This document shows positions 20,801 to 34,456 of a stretch of 64,000 bases of DNA, one piece after another (the stretch's first letter is position 1; every line of letters starts with the position of its first letter). Under the pieces are notes generated by a model. The model saw only the letters and a list, made by a program, of their open reading frames with translations, was not told the origin of the DNA and searched no databases. Position numbers and translations under genes: made by a program. The DNA is from Hansfordia pulvinata (taxonomy: Eukaryota > Ascomycota > Sordariomycetes > Xylariales): contig BJKQ01000018.1 of NCBI GenBank assembly GCA_006538405.1, positions 62,001-126,000 of the forward strand. The letters run 5' to 3'.

Positions 20801-23199
20801 CGGGCAGCCTCGTAGTTGGTGGCATTGTCGTATTGAACAGCCGTGTTCGCCTTGGACAGCGCCTTGGACAGCATAGCCTTTTGGGAGGGCTTAGACTTGC
20901 CCTTGGAAGAGTCGCGCGAGTCCCCGCTGCCTTTGGTGGCGGAAGAACGATTGCGGGTGTGGCCAGGCATGTTGGAGCTGGGATTCGTATTGTTGGGGCC
21001 CGCGGGGACTACAGTTGGTGAGGGGAGCAGCCCTTGGGGGAGCGTGCGCGTGTCGGTCAGAGTGGTTGTGGCAGGCACGTCTGCGCTGTCAATGGCATCC
21101 CAGAGACGGTGGCGCAACGAGCCAGAGCCAGCTACACCAGATTGGTCACTGGATGTCGCGGGTTGGGCGATGGACGCTAAGGAGTCGTTTTGGAAGGTGG
21201 GCGACGCGGCTTCGATGGGTGACAGCGCCACAATGGGTGGTAGATTGGGCAAAGCGGTCTGCACAATAGATGGCGTCGCGGACGACTTCCTGGATCGGGA
21301 TTTGCCGCGGTCGCGAGGTGAGAAATCGCCAGCAAAAGTCGAAGCTCGCCTAACGAGACGGCGCGGGGAGAGGTTGGACAGGCTTGAGGCGGCAGTGTGA
21401 CGGCCGAAGAGATTGACGCTGTCAATGCTCTGTCTTCGCGAGGTCGTGCGAGGAGAGGGGTTCTCCTCGAGAGGCGGGGCGTGTCTCGAGGGAGTCGGCG
21501 GGGCCTTCGCAGGCTGTTCGTCGTGTTCGGGAGGGATCTGGCTGTCGATGGTGGATGAGGACCACCGATTCAAGTTGTGGAGGCCAGGACTGGGGGCCGC
21601 TCGAGACTGTGGGCGGCCAGGGGATCTGCTTCCGGCAGTTACCTGATTGTGCGCCAAAGTCGAAGAGGCGACACGCCCTGCAGGTAGGAGGGCCGGGTCG
21701 ATGCCTTGGGTGTTGTCGGGGCGTTCACTGGATCGGCCAGATTGGACAATGGTCGGAAAAGCAGACAATAACGCAGCAGATGGTTGTGATGGCCTGCGCT
21801 CCTGGGGACCGCTGTTCGGGGTCGAAGGGCTGTGCGAATAGTGTGTGTAGGTATTCACTGGGCCATTGGAAGCAACATAACCATTCCCGAGTAGAGCAGC
21901 GGCACGATCAACGTTGTTGGCAAAGGCAGACGCCGCTGAGGGGGGGCGCGCTCTGCTCGGTGTCGCAGGACGAAGCGGCTGGTGATCGGCAGCAACCCAG
22001 GAAGAATCGGACCTGATGCCGGCGGCGGAGGCAGAACGAAAGCCGACAGGGTTGGGAGCGTGTCGTGGGGTGGGCTGCTGGGGAGGCGGAAGATCGGCCA
22101 GTAAGGACGGGTGGGTAAAGTGAGACGCGGGTCCGGGTGAGGACTTGTTCAGATAGTCGCCCAGCAGGGGCTGGGAATTCTGGCGCGGGCGGGGCGTCGG
22201 GCCAAGTTGGGTGCGACGCAAAGCTAGATGGTGACTTTGGTTGGTGAGAGAGTCTTTGCGTGGGCGGTATTGAGGCTGCTTTGACGGAATCGAGGTTTCC
22301 TGCTCGGGTGGCGGAGGCGAGGGGAGCGACTTGGAAAGGGACGACGGCAGAGGCCGGAGGCGAGCGTCGGGGGATGAGGGGGAGGTGGACAGGTACGTCT
22401 GCGCTGCCTGATAGTGGTGGAAGAGGGCGTGGTCGCGGGCGCGGCGGTCGTCGTCGTCGTCAGGGGTGCCGTCGTCGCTCTCGTGGTGGTGGGAGAGCGT
22501 GTGATGTTGCCGAGGCAGGGATAGGGAGGGGAGAAAACCAGAGTGCTGGCGAGAGTGCGGTGCCGTGGTGCTGGCGATTGTACTCGTACCTGCACCAGGG
22601 GCTACCTCTGCGCCCGCCGTCGTGGCAGCAGCGGTCCGGGCAGTACTTGCGGTGACGGTAGCGCCTTGACCGAATCTCGTTGACGTTGAGAATCCGTCGT
22701 CGGTACCGGTACCATTAGCAGAGGCAGGCGCGAACCCAGCGTGAGCACCGGTGCGGCTCCCTGGGCTGGTGATGGCAGCAGAGCCTGGCGCTTCAGTAGC
22801 GCCCGCGGCTGGTTGACCCCCAATTTTGGTGTTGGCTGCAGGACCAGAGCGAGAATAGGTGGCAGACGACGAAGTACCCGTACTCTGGCTCTGACTGTGG
22901 GCGGCAGTGGGCGCGAGATGATGACCCGCGCTAGCTGAGCCGCCGGTGGTGATCTTATCGCGGCCGCTGCCAGTAGCGCCAGCAGGACCGGCGGCGGAGG
23001 TATTGGTGGCGGCGGGCGTGGAACTTGTGGTGGCTGTATTCGTGGGCACGGTGCGGCCGGCGAGGATATGGTGGCGGCCGGCGCTGCTATGGGTGGTGAT
23101 TGGAATCGCAGCACCGCTTTGGATGTGTGTGGAAGTCGGAGGAGTTGAGGAGGGTGCTACGGGCTCAGCGAGGGCGACGCCGCCATTGGGAAGTTGCAT
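17900..23199 (-). CDS. Giant MIT-domain protein, two frameshifts
   Basis: About 1,725 residues. Exons: 23199-20713, 20642-18142 and 18087-17900. Introns: 70 bp (GTGAGTTT...TTGCAG) and 54 bp with branch site GCTAACT. The first 770 residues are low-complexity Ser/Thr/Pro/Ala. An MIT domain (about 770-835; KAMLSKALSKANTAVQYDNATNYEAA) follows, then the join KLEAI-RGTYTSRIDELDG. Exon 2 includes a charged coiled coil (ARERVRQTERENAIELARDKERQRQ) and a helical C-terminal region. MIT domains bind ESCRT-III tails, so an endosomal or membrane-remodelling role is likely; details are unknown. The frame breaks at 20348-20351 (DPTRSP / SVVFLPLRRNF) and at 19925-19930 (EPADPP / ENPYTMDDDD). One extra C on the coding strand repairs each. 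The first in-frame ATG is 23199; the frame is open to 23400 without another ATG. Confidence 0.85.
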
Positions 23200-26100
23200 T
23201 CTGGAAACGGGCCGAGCCAGACAGCCAGGGCAGGTCGAGCAAGAGTAGGCGGCAGCGGGACCTTGACCTTGCTGGTTGGAGAGAGATGGCACGGCAAGGC
23301 AACTGGAGGCGTGCGGTAGCGAGCCAGCCAGCGAATGGAACCAGCCGTCCGTCTCTGAGCGGCCGAGCCCAATTCTCCCACGGGCGGCGGCCCCTCCCAA
23401 GACCCAGAGAGAGCCGGGTTTTGGCTCGATTAGGAGAATGCTCGCCGCGGCGCAGCAGTAGGTCGCCGTGGTTCGTCGTGGGCGACGCCAGCTAGGCCGA
23501 CTAGCCTGCTAGTCTCGCCTTTCCGGCTGTTGGATGCCTGTACTTTCGAGCGTGTCGGGTCCTATCTTGCTGTCCTGGCCAACGCTTCAGTCCGGGTATT
23601 GCGCTCTTCCGCGCAATCGGGCGCTGCGTGGCTCTCTGCAGCGAACGGTGGCGTCCTGGCTGTGCGAGGCAGCAGGGCAGCAGGGCCGCAGGCTGGGAGA
23701 GGGTGGAAAACAGCAAGCGAGCGAATGTAACGTGGAGCCACCCACCGGGACGAGGACGGGAGCAGCAGGAGATCGGGATGGGCGGGCCGGTGGTGCGTCT
23801 GGCAGGCGGGATCGGGGCTCGCTCTGAAGCCAGGCGTAGGCGTGGCTTGGCTGGGCATTGGATGGCGAAGCGAGCAGCTGGAAACGAGCAGCTGAGAACA
23901 ATGGAAGTCAGTCTGTCGGTCACTGAACAGTGAAGGTGTCACTGAGGTAAAGTGTAGACGACGGCAGCATGAAATGGGATTTGATCCATGGGCGTCGCGT
24001 CAGGGGCACGACTGTATCAAGTCCACGGGGGCACCTTCCGCTGGATTGATGCTGGCGCCTGCCTGGATGGCATGGGCAGGTGCACCAAGGAAGGCACGGG
24101 GCAGCTGTGTATCCGTCTGGATATTGGGGCCAGGAACGCTCCAGGTACGAGTGGTGCCTTACGAGGTTACTTCCACTCACTACCTCTATTCATGGATCTT
24201 CAACGAGAGGTCGGGTACTGCGGTCCAGGTATACAATCGAATCCCTCGACAGGTCCACGAGAGTCTTGGTATATCTGTCTGGACCTTACTCGACGGAGGC
24301 CGGTTGGTCGGTTGGTTGACGCTCATTCGATCGCTCGAGCTGTCAAATGATCATCCCTGGCTGGCCAGCAGCATAGAGCAAGCAGTTGGGTAGTTCAAGC
24401 TGATTCGCAGTCAGTGCTCGACCTGTCTCGCCGTCAGCTTCAATCCATCACCAGTCTTTCTTTTACATCATTTCGGCAGATTTCCTTCATGCGAATACTC
24501 CTAACAAGCAGCCAATCTGAGCAGGCCTTCCATGTTTCCAGAGTACCAGAGCAGCGGGGTCGGGGGTGTGGGGTATCGGTCTGTGGTGCTGTGTACAAGA
24601 CATTGCATGTATCCAGAGTCAGAGCATCGAGTACACGTACCCTCAACGTCTCTTCAAAAATTGCTATCAGTACGGGTAGGTACCCTGCATCGCGAAAAAC
24701 CGTGTAGGTAGGTAGGCAGGTACAGGACCCCTGGGGTGGCAGCCGAGGTACCTGAGCGCCTCGTGCTTGCGTGTACCCCCGCTGCCGTGACGGAGTCCTT
24801 GTGAGACGCTGGGGTGTGTGAGGGTCAGGTGGGGGACGTACCCGTACCGGAACTTGGGCCAGGGCTGCAGGTGGGGACTTCAGAGACGTCTACCAGGTAG
24901 AGGAACCTCGAGGTCGGCTGGATGTCCGCCAGAGGCTGTCCGGGATAAGGGGCTGGAATTGGATGGGAATCCAACGTCTGTCAGTCAGGTACCGGTACGG
25001 CGGGGCCCCGCTCGCAACGGGCTGCATCTCGCCTTCATCGACAACGCTGCACTCACCACTTCAACCCTTCTTTCTTCTTCCACTCTCAGCCGCTCAGCGG
25101 GAAAGGATTCGGAGCCCGGCTTGAATGACGAAATCTATCCTTCAGTCTGTCAGTCAACTTCTCAACTCCTCTTTCTCACTCTCGTTCCCTGCCCCAGCAG
25201 CCCCCTCTTTAATCGATAAACCCGCACACGGACCCGATAATCGACATGGGAATATATTGGTTTGGGATCCGTCCTTGAGTCCCGCCCCGGGTTGCCTGCC
25301 GGGGTCCCGCTCCCAGAGCCCAGTCTTCGCCGCGTCTTGTCCCGGGCTACGAGAGGGGCGGCCGAGTATCCTTGGACAGCGCCCCGGGGGCGGCACAGTG
25401 CCCCTCGGGTCTCGATTCTTCAACGCGCCGGGCTCCTGGCCAGGTGCTTGCTCTCGACAGGGGTGTGCAGACGGGGGACACTATCGCGGTTAGCTCGCAC
25501 CGAACTGCTGGCCCAACGTTGACATCCGACAATGTGCGGTGTAATGGGACGATGACACCGGACGGACGGGCGGGTGCGACTCTGGCTTGGGACCGAGGAT
25601 GACCGACAGACTCGGCTGCAGAGGCGGCATGGAGAGCCCATGCGCATGCATATGCCCGGCCGACGCCTCGCAGCGGTTGGCAATCCATCATCAGGGGTTT
25701 GGACTGGACGTGGCGGTGGGGGTGGACAAAATAGGCGCGCATTCGGACACGCCGTTGAAAGGAACCGGGACCGATACTGGTGCCGGGTGCTGGGTGCTGG
25801 GTGCTGGGTGGCAATGGAAGATTGATGACCTACTATACCTGAAAATGGTTGTGGCGTAGGCAACGCCTTGCGTAGGCGGGAGCTGAACAGGCGAGCTGAC
25901 GAGAACAGGGCTGGTCTATCGGTCATGTCAGTCCTCGAGCCTCTGTGTCAACGGCGCGCTGCCGGGCGTGTGCGAGCCTTCGCAGCAGCCCGGATGTCGA
26001 CTTGCCAATGACCTTGAGTGCACACCGCAGAAAAGTGCTACGCGGCCCAGCTCTCGGACAATATCCTGCCTTGTCGGCTACCTGTCAGCGTCGAAGTCGG

Positions 26101-29100
26101 CGTCAGCTGTCACATCAGCGTCACAAGCCACTCTGGCGCGTTACCGCCCCCAGGAGAGCCCGCTGTGGCGATGGCCACTCACCCACTCGGGATGCTTGTG
26201 GCCGTCCACACGTGCTTCGGTGCTGAGGCCCCTCTTATTAGCGTCGTCGATCTGAATCGCAACGTCTGTGTGTTGCGACGGCGCCTTTGGTGCCCAGCGT
26301 CCCCGTGCTTACTCGCCTGGCCAGGAACGTGCCTCTTTGTGGCTTCTTCGTTTGAAACGCACGGGCCAGAGCGCAGGCGCAATTGATGAGCCTGTCGCGA
26401 CCGTCCGGTAAATGGCTTATTCGCCCGGGTCAGTGTCTCCTCACAGGTCTGGGGTCCGGTCTGCGCGTGTCCTACCGGTCCGTGCGCTTGCGTATCCGAT
26501 CTCGTACGAGTACAGATACACGCGATGCGCGTGGGCGCGTGGGCGCGTGCTCGTTGTCGGGGCGAGTCCGTTCCCCGCGTTGCAGTCATATGCCGGCCGT
26601 CTCTCCGGTGCTATTCGTGGTGTTGTTGTTTATATTAGCGAGGCCGGTCACGATCTTGTACAGACCGTATTCCTCGCTGGTTTCCGTCGCGACTGGGCGC
26701 ACTGTCCGCGAAGCAGTCTTTCAGCAAAGGCGGCAACACACCTTGAAAGGTAAGCAAGAGCGTCAAGACCAGCTCGAAACAAAATGGCGACAAGAGACTA
26801 GATATCAGGGGTCAAGGGGGGGACCGTAGAGTCCACGATAGGCCGGATATATATCTACACATGTAGGAATGCTCACACAACAAACGAGGCTCGGCGGCTC
26901 CAGCCTCACCTGCGCTTGCAGACTCACATGCAACGCCTGCCTATACGAGTAAGCAGATGGATGCAGAACAGAAGGCGTATTCGGCTCTCCTGTTTGATGC
27001 CTGCATTTGCGCTCACGTACGCCAGGAATCTCTGCTGCGACGCCGCGTTCACTTGCCAGCCCACCTTTCTAGCTAGCTGGGTAGGTAGCTGGAAGTCGCC
27101 GTTAGCGGAGACAGCGCCTTGGGGCTCTGGCTCTGGCTGGCCTGACACCGATACTGTCTGCCTCTCATCGGTCACTGAAAGGGTCGGAGCTCGCGCCGGG
27201 TTACCACGGAGAACGCAGTCGTCGGTCCTTTGAATGGCAGGAACGCTGTGCGACGGGACTCGCATGGATCTGGGGCTGTTCGAGGCCGTGCCGCGCCAAA
27301 CGTCTATCGAGCTGCTGATTGGCGATCGGCTCTTTGGTCCGTGTCCCTAAGGCTGTTTGCTCAGCCGCCAGGACGTGTTTCGCATCGCCCAGAGGTTCTC
27401 GTCGAAGCCGAGCCGCGCGCCGGGCAGCCTTCAGCTTGTTACCAAGAACTGTGTCCGGGTGGTATCGTGGCTCGACCATGGGGGCCTTCTGCGCTATTCG
27501 CGGTCTTGGATCCTGACTCCTCATTGCCCAGACCGCCGCGCCTGGCCAGACTGCATCCACATGATACTGCACACTAGCAGGTCCCTTACATGAGGTGCCA
27601 TGGGCATACCTAACGAGTAGTCTGTCACACGAGCAAGAGTGCCTGGCGTGCTCTGTGTGGTGACGGTCAAATCTTGTCAAGAGCCCATGGAGTATTGATG
27701 TTGCTATTATTACCACCGAGTCTCCGAGAAGTTCCAACGAAGGCGAAGCAGGGCCTCGCTCTGCAACGCCTACGGGTACACTGCTCGTATACTCTGTGCA
27801 GCACGAGACTTTTTGGGGTTCCTGAGGCGTGAGCTCACAGCCTTGGAAGTGGGCTCGTGCGGGTGCAGAGCGCGCTGATTTCAGGGTCCGCGCATGCATA
27901 CTCGTACCGTACATGATCGTAACCGTTCTGGGAGTCATATGCCGTGCCGGCCTTACAAGTACGGGTACAAATCGATGCTAGTCGTACCTAACATACATGT
28001 ACCATGAAAACGAGTATCCGTTCTTCGTAGACGCGTCCAATAAGACGGGCAGCAGACCGTCGCAACAACCCGGTCCCCTGCGTGCCTGCCTGGCTTTCCG
28101 TGGTGCCCAGAGCGAGATCCACCAACCGGAGCTCCGCGAACGCAGTCAGATTCTTGACTGGGCCTTTTGCCCAGCAGTGTCCTGATGGTCGCGGCCGCTC
28201 GACAGGCTGATGACAGGTACGAGACGCGGGCCAAACTGTCAGGTACGGATGGATGCGCGGCTTCGCAGGGCTGGTGGACTCGTACCATGTTCCGTCACCT
28301 CCTAGCAGACGAACCAGAGAGACCGACGTGCGGGCCCTGAAAGCGAAGCCGTACCCGAAGTGGTGGTGGGCATTAGCTCGCACGTCTTGTGGCCCGCACC
28401 AGGGCCGGGCGGGCATGGCTGGCGGGTTGTTGGAGATGACGCTAAAAGAAGCCCGATCAACGTCCTGCGCGATCCAGGGGCAAAGGCAGGGACGCGCAGG
28501 CACAGGCGCAGGGATTGGATGGTAGACAGCTCAGGCCGGGACAGGCACACAGGCAGAGCAAAAGGCGGCCCAAGAAGGACCAGTGAGCAGCAGCTCGAGC
28601 CGGGCGCCAGGGACCGCAGGACATGGCTACGAGTGTGTAGTCGTACTCTGCACTCCTCAGGTTGGGGGCGGCCAATCCTTCCCGCGGTGCTCCAACACGC
28701 CATCCCGGTCGCGTCCCCCTATCTTGGTTTCCCCCCCCCCCCCCCCCCCGCGCTCTCTCCTCCCGCGGCCCCTGACACCACCCTCCCGCGCGTCCCCCGT
28801 TTCAAGCAGACACACCAGGAGTCAGGACGGCGGCAGCCCCTCAACCCGGGAGGCTTGCCCCCTTCGGCCCTGGCCTTGTCGCTGGCGGCTCCCGGACTAA
28901 TAATAAGGCAGGGCTGCCACGGGCTTTCGCCGAGTGATGAGTACTCGTACGTACCATACTTATTAGGTGCTCGTACGTGTTCCGGTCGTGTCACCCACCC
29001 ACATGCTTCCATCCCACGTGCTTCGGCAACCTCTGGTGCGGCAGACGCTGAGGCAGGGCCAAATCGCTGCAAGGCCCCGTCGGTTAGAGAGATTGCTCTC

Positions 29101-31987
29101 CATTGTTCCACAACTACGTCTGAACCGCTACAGGCACTACCTACATTACCTACCTTACATAGGAAAACTGGTAACTGCGAGCAACTCTTCAACCACCATG
29201 GCAGGCTCACGGCAGGAATGACGTCGACACACACCCACGGTGGCTGGGTCAGCAAGTCCCGGCAGCGCATCGGATGACGAGCGCCTCGATCCTAATCCCG
29301 CCACCCTCGACAGGCTCATCACAGCTGACCCGCCCCTGGCTCACTCTCTACCTGACGTGCCCTAATTGCTAACCCGCCCTCTCACCTCGCCGACGTGGAA
29401 ACACCGTCTCCAACGCCGAGATCCCTCCACTTTTAAACATAAACCTCATGACCCCCAAGGCCCGGCTGTACGTTACCCTAATGCTCCTGCGGAGCGGCGC
29501 CTGCCGGAAGGATCTTGGGGGAGCTATACTCGAGGTTCCTAGCGGAGCCTGCGGAGGTGGCAGACCGGCTCGTCCGGCGTCGCGGCGGATTGGGAATTGA
29601 TTGTTCCACACGAGTACTCACCCGTTCGTTCGCTCGCTTGCTCGCTGGCCTGCTCGCTCTGCCCTGCCGGCAAGCAAGCAAGCCTTCGCCCCCAAAAACC
29701 GTTGCAGCGCGGCTCGGTCGCGCCCGTTGGTATCGAGTCCTCGCAGCCACGCCGGAGCTGGCCGTGTGCCACCTCGCAGTTCTCCCGGGGAACGCAGCCC
29801 CGCCAACGGCGCGGGACCGGCAAGGCTCTCTGCCGCGCGGGGCAGAAGCGCTGTGCCGAGCCGACCGCCGAAGGGGTCCCCCCCAAAAGTCCTGGGCTCG
29901 CTCGGCTGACCACCACAGCCTACCGTAGGCGCCGTTGCGAGAGCAAGCAGGGCAGGTAAGCAAGCACGGCAAGTCAGCAAAAAGGAAAGAGGAAAAATCA
30001 AGAAAAGGCCCGTACGTACGGTAAGGATCCGATCGGCCCCCTCCCTCCAACCGCTCTGCGCCGGACCGTCATGTGGCGTCATAAGGCTGAGGGCAGCTCG
30101 CGCCCGCAACTGCCATTGGGTGCGGAAAGAGGCCCCTGGATGGAGGGGTCGAAAGGCGCTCGCATCTCGGACCTCGTCCAATTGGCGACCTCTTTGCTTG
30201 TCTCGTTGATGGAAGATCTGGGACTGCCGTCTTTCGAATTCCCTGCGTTGTCTCAGACGCACGCGCCCCAAGACATGGCCAAAGGCAAGGCAGAGCTTGT
30301 CTCCGGTGCTTCCCCGCCGCCCCAGCCTTCCGGCACTGTTGCTGCATGTCTCTCCCTGGGGTATGGGGGCACTCGAGGGTCCAGACCCGGTCGATGCCAG
30401 GCCGTCTCCCCCAGCCGCCTCGGGCGCGTGGGGTGACGTGAGGCTCCAGGCGGTCTTGAGGCTCCGCGGCGCGCCCGCGGTCCAAGGGGTACGTCACACG
30501 CCTCGCGCGGAGGCTTGCTTCTGCCGAGTTCAAGCGTGCCGTGGGACACCGGCAAGCCACCGGGGTGAGGCCTGGCGCACAGCCTTATTACTCTGCGATC
30601 CAAGCCGCGCCACCACCGCTCTGGAGGCGCGTTTGTGGCTGTGCGGAGGGAATGCAAGTCTACGTGTCGCGTCTCTGTAGTGGAAGCCGTGCGATATGAG
30701 AGCATAAGTCGCGCTCATGGGGCTTCTCCAGATTACCAGGTCGTGGCGTTGGATACCAAGCCTTCATCTCTGGTACGAACGCCATTTATGCGTCATATCC
30801 AATCATTGAGGCTCGGAGTAGGAACAACCTCTTCTCTAAAGTGAGACGTGTTTGTTCGCACGCGCCGAGCCGTTCTGGGAAGATTCAATGAGCCTTGCGC
30901 TCATGAAACACTCCATGGCTGAGCAACTCTTGCGGTTGCGGTGCTCGGCTCGGCAGGCAGCGTGATGCTCACGCGTTATGTCATCTCTGCGCTTGAAGCC
31001 CAACATGTGTGGATGGTTTACGCTTTTCTTCCATGAACTCTGGCTAGTAGATAAAAACGTACTTCCATTGTCTTGGAATACTCGATAATCGGTGCTTCCA
31101 CGTGTGAAGAAGACTGGCGACCACTCGAGGGCTATAGTCATGAGAACAGAGCCGGTAGGCCAAGGCTACTCGGTAAATGTAATCATTCGCTGCCCCTTCG
31201 GCTTTCCTGGCCATGACAGCAGACAGCCACTTAGGGCCTGCGCCAGCGAGACTGAAGATACACTCACAGGCGAATGCGGGTTGAGTATCTTGTACGATGA
31301 GCGGCAGGGCCACATCACCACACGTCTGATACCCAGCCTCAGCGAGCACATGATGCCATGTGAATGAGGCCTCTAGGCATGTACTTCATTCCCTGACTAG
31401 GAGACATATGTTCTGACGCTACTACCATTGCCCGCATCATAGCTTCTAATAGTCACGGGCTCACTCGGTCTTCATGGGCGCAGGGCTTGACAGACGTGAA
31501 CATTCATTCCCAGCGGGCTCGGCGAGGGACGATTACCGTAACAACACTCTGCCTGCACTAAGAAACCTACGAATCTTCTCAACCAGACGATTGAATTAGG
31601 TAGCCCGTCAATTCATGGTTTCGCGCGCCTCGACGCTTGCCTGACGTGCGGTGCTGCTTTATGACCGCGGTTTAAGGAAGTTGGTACTTTTGTATGTCTA
31701 AGTGAGAGCCTCGAACGTGTGTTTAACGAAAGACTTGCTCGTTCAAAAACCTGATCAACCCATCTGAACACTACCCTTTGGCGACCACGTTCCTCGGCTG
31801 GATGACACAGTAACCACCAAGCATTGAAAGAACGCTATCGCCAAATCACGACCACCTCGTCTGGATACTAGCTTTGGCTAGCGACCGTCTTCCAGGGACA
31901 TCTGAAGAGGCGCCCCCTCGGATCCTTAAACACAGCGATCATTCCCACTCCTGATGTGTGTTTCTGGAAGCCCTGGCACTTCCCTGA
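23200..31987. other. Gene-poor 8.8-kb region
   Basis: I find no gene I can support. The left 300-700 bp should hold the MIT promoter and leader. Open frames are GC-driven overlaps without domains or consistent splice joins. Features: a C run at 28731-28749, a GGGTGCT-type short repeat at about 25784-25810, and TACTCGTA-type motifs at 26505, 27899 and 28942. There is no intact transposase or reverse transcriptase. A long non-coding RNA or fast-evolving small gene cannot be excluded. Confidence 0.5.
28731..28749. repeat. Poly-C tract (19 C)
   Basis: Uninterrupted run of 19 C in the gene-poor region. Confidence 0.9.
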
Positions 31988-32137
31988 TCACTGCTGCGTC
32001 AACGCCTGCCCCTGCCTGCGCGACACCAGGTGGTAGTACCACTCGCTGAGCAAGACCCAAATTCCGTAAAAGATGAAAAGGAAGAGAGTCTGAATGCACG
32101 CCATGGTGCTTCTGACGAGGGAGGCCATTTGTGACAT
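31988..32137 (-). CDS. Possible 49-residue membrane microprotein or last exon
   Basis: ATG at 32137 to TGA at 31988. The product has one strongly hydrophobic segment (CIQTLFLFIFYGIWVLL) followed by SEWYYHL and a basic-polar tail. The frame stays open upstream to about 32359 without another ATG, so this could be the last exon of a longer gene or a remnant. No family recognised. Confidence 0.3.
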   Translation of the reverse strand: MSQMASLVRSTMACIQTLFLFIFYGIWVLLSEWYYHLVSRRQGQALTQQ

Positions 32138-33050
32138 GCGGAGCTCGGTCTCGAGTGTAATTGCGGAAGGTGGCTTGGCTGTCTTTGGTCCAGCGCCTGA
32201 TAGTCGGCCGTTGGGTCGGTATGCTGGTCGGTGTCCTGCGAAGTCGCTCTGGGTGTGCTGCTCTTGCTGCTTATGAAATGGCTGTGTCAGTCGCGATAAC
32301 ACAGCGCGCAGTAGGAGAGAGCCTGTGGGGAGTAGAGCTCGAAATATATAAACCGCCACCTGCGAAAGTCAGTCACTTTCGCATCGGCGACAAAACGAGG
32401 GTTTGCAACGGAACACAACGAGGATACAAACGCTGTCCCCAGGAACTTCTGCTGCTACCCATGCTGGATTGTTTCGGGACAAAGGGCTACACCGATTCTA
32501 TTTTGGGTTGTTTGTAGAGGCGGCAGCAATCATGGGCGGCTCTTCCATTGTTTGTTGCGTCTGATCGCGGCGCAGGTAAACATATAGAGACGGCGGCTAA
32601 CTTAGCATGGCGGCTACCCGATAACCAACATCCGTTGGCCACCAGACACAAAGCCTCCCCCTTGCTCAGATGCGGCCTGTTCTGTGTCTGTGGAGTACAT
32701 CTCCGGATCCCGTGAACTTCGTAGCACCGGAGTTTGCTGTGTCGTCAGAAAACACTCGCCACGAGCTTGGTGCCTTCCAGAAGGTAGAACCGAAGCGTGT
32801 TTTCGTGCCCGACTCGCTCAAGAAGACTGCCTACTGACTGGGTCCATCACTCAGGTCAAAACAAACGTGCCCGGCACAACTGCAATCTCGGGGAAAATCT
32901 ACCAGAGTAAATAATCAACCAAACTCCACCACGCCCAGGGCGAGGCCAAGAGCCGGGCTAAACGACCACCAAAGGGTGAGCAAGACCGACCAGAAGCCTC
33001 GGAATATGTACAGTATCAAGCTAAAAGGAGAAACTGGTGGGCGAAAAGCT
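32138..33050. other. Intergenic
   Basis: No gene seen. The right part is the 3' flank of the Ser/Pro-rich protein ending at 33051. Confidence 0.5.
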
Positions 33051-34411
33051 CTATCCGATCGGCCCTCCAGTACTACCAGTGCTTCCAGGTCTCGGCGGGG
33101 GTATAGGCACAGGTATGGAACTGGCGCTGACGCTGCTGCCACCACCCCCTCTTTCCATCGCGACACCACCTAAAGGCGAAGGGCTCGGGTTGGCCGTTGT
33201 TGGGGCAGCCGGGGGCTCACCCTCCGAGTCCTCGCTCTGGTGGCTCTCGGCCAATGCTTGCTCGGCCATCTGGCGCTCCTCACGCATCCGCTCCTTGACT
33301 ACAGGGTCGACCAGATCGTCGTCGTCGCTCCAGTAGCCCTCTTCGACATCGGGCATGGCCATGCGCTTCCAGAAGCGCAGCTCCTGCCGACGGGCACGAT
33401 CGTCAACGCGACGATCCCAGAGGCGAGCATCGTCGTCGTGCTTGCGGCGGAAGTCGCGCAGCATGGCGTTTGCGCGGCCGGCGTGTTCCTGCATGCCCCA
33501 GATCTGCTCGCGCAGCTGCGCATTCTCGGCGCGGGCCTCGGCCAGCTGAGTGCGGTAAGAGCGGTGCCAGGAAGAGACATCGGCTACATGCTTCTTCTTA
33601 TACGAGTGGAGCTGGGATAGGATGTTGGAGAGGGCAGCGGCGTAATTCGTGAGCAGGGAGAAGTTGGCGTCGCGAGACAGCTTTGCGCGATCGAGTGATT
33701 CGGTAAGAATGGAGAGGAGGGCATCGAGGTTGGGCTCTTGGGCTGCGATCTGGTCAGCGTGGCGGGTGAGAAGAGTCTTTGCAGCGCTGCTTACCGGAAA
33801 TTTCATCGGCGGCCTCTCCGAGCACGTCGTCATTGGCCATGCCCTTCTCGCGGGCCTTGTTGCGGACGCGACCCAGGCCAGAGACAATGTCCTCGGTGAC
33901 GCGCCTGTTCTCCGCCAGTTGCCGCGACAGGTCCTCAACCATGCCATAAATGAGGTTGAGCTCGGCCTGGTGGCCGGCGGGCGTAGGGCCGACTGCCATG
34001 GCGGCGGCGGCCGGGGCAGGGCCGTTGGACTGCATGGCTCGGGCTCGGGGCGGACCTGAGGCGATGCCGCGCTGGTTCGACGATGAACGCGCGGGGCCGG
34101 GGTCGCTGGGGCGTTGAATGGGCAAGCTATCGGGGTCGGAGGCAGCGTTGGTTAAGCTGGAATGGGGCAGCGGGTGGTTCTGAGTGCGAGACGGGTCGTG
34201 GGGCTGGTTCTGCTGCTGTGTCGCAATGTGGGCGAGAGCGTTGCTGATGTGGATCTGCTGCTGCAGGCCGTCGTGGAGACGGGTCGGAAGCTTGGATTGA
34301 TCCTGAATCTGCAGGGCGCCTTGGAGCGACGGCAACGGCGACGGCGGTTGTGGCTGTTGTGCGTGGTCCTGTGGCTGCTGGGGCAGCTGTTGCGACGACA
34401 ACGACGACAAC

Positions 34412-34456
<45 letters not shown>

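Noticed and set aside
23200..23400. Longer N-terminus of the MIT protein
   Set aside because: The frame is open but without an ATG beyond 23199.
28360..29277. 305-residue open frame on the plus strand
   Set aside because: Basic, low-complexity composition, spans a poly-C tract, no domain; likely a chance frame in GC-rich DNA.
29478..30560. Overlapping long frames on both strands
   Set aside because: Several frames open at once, none with recognisable protein features; a GC-content effect.
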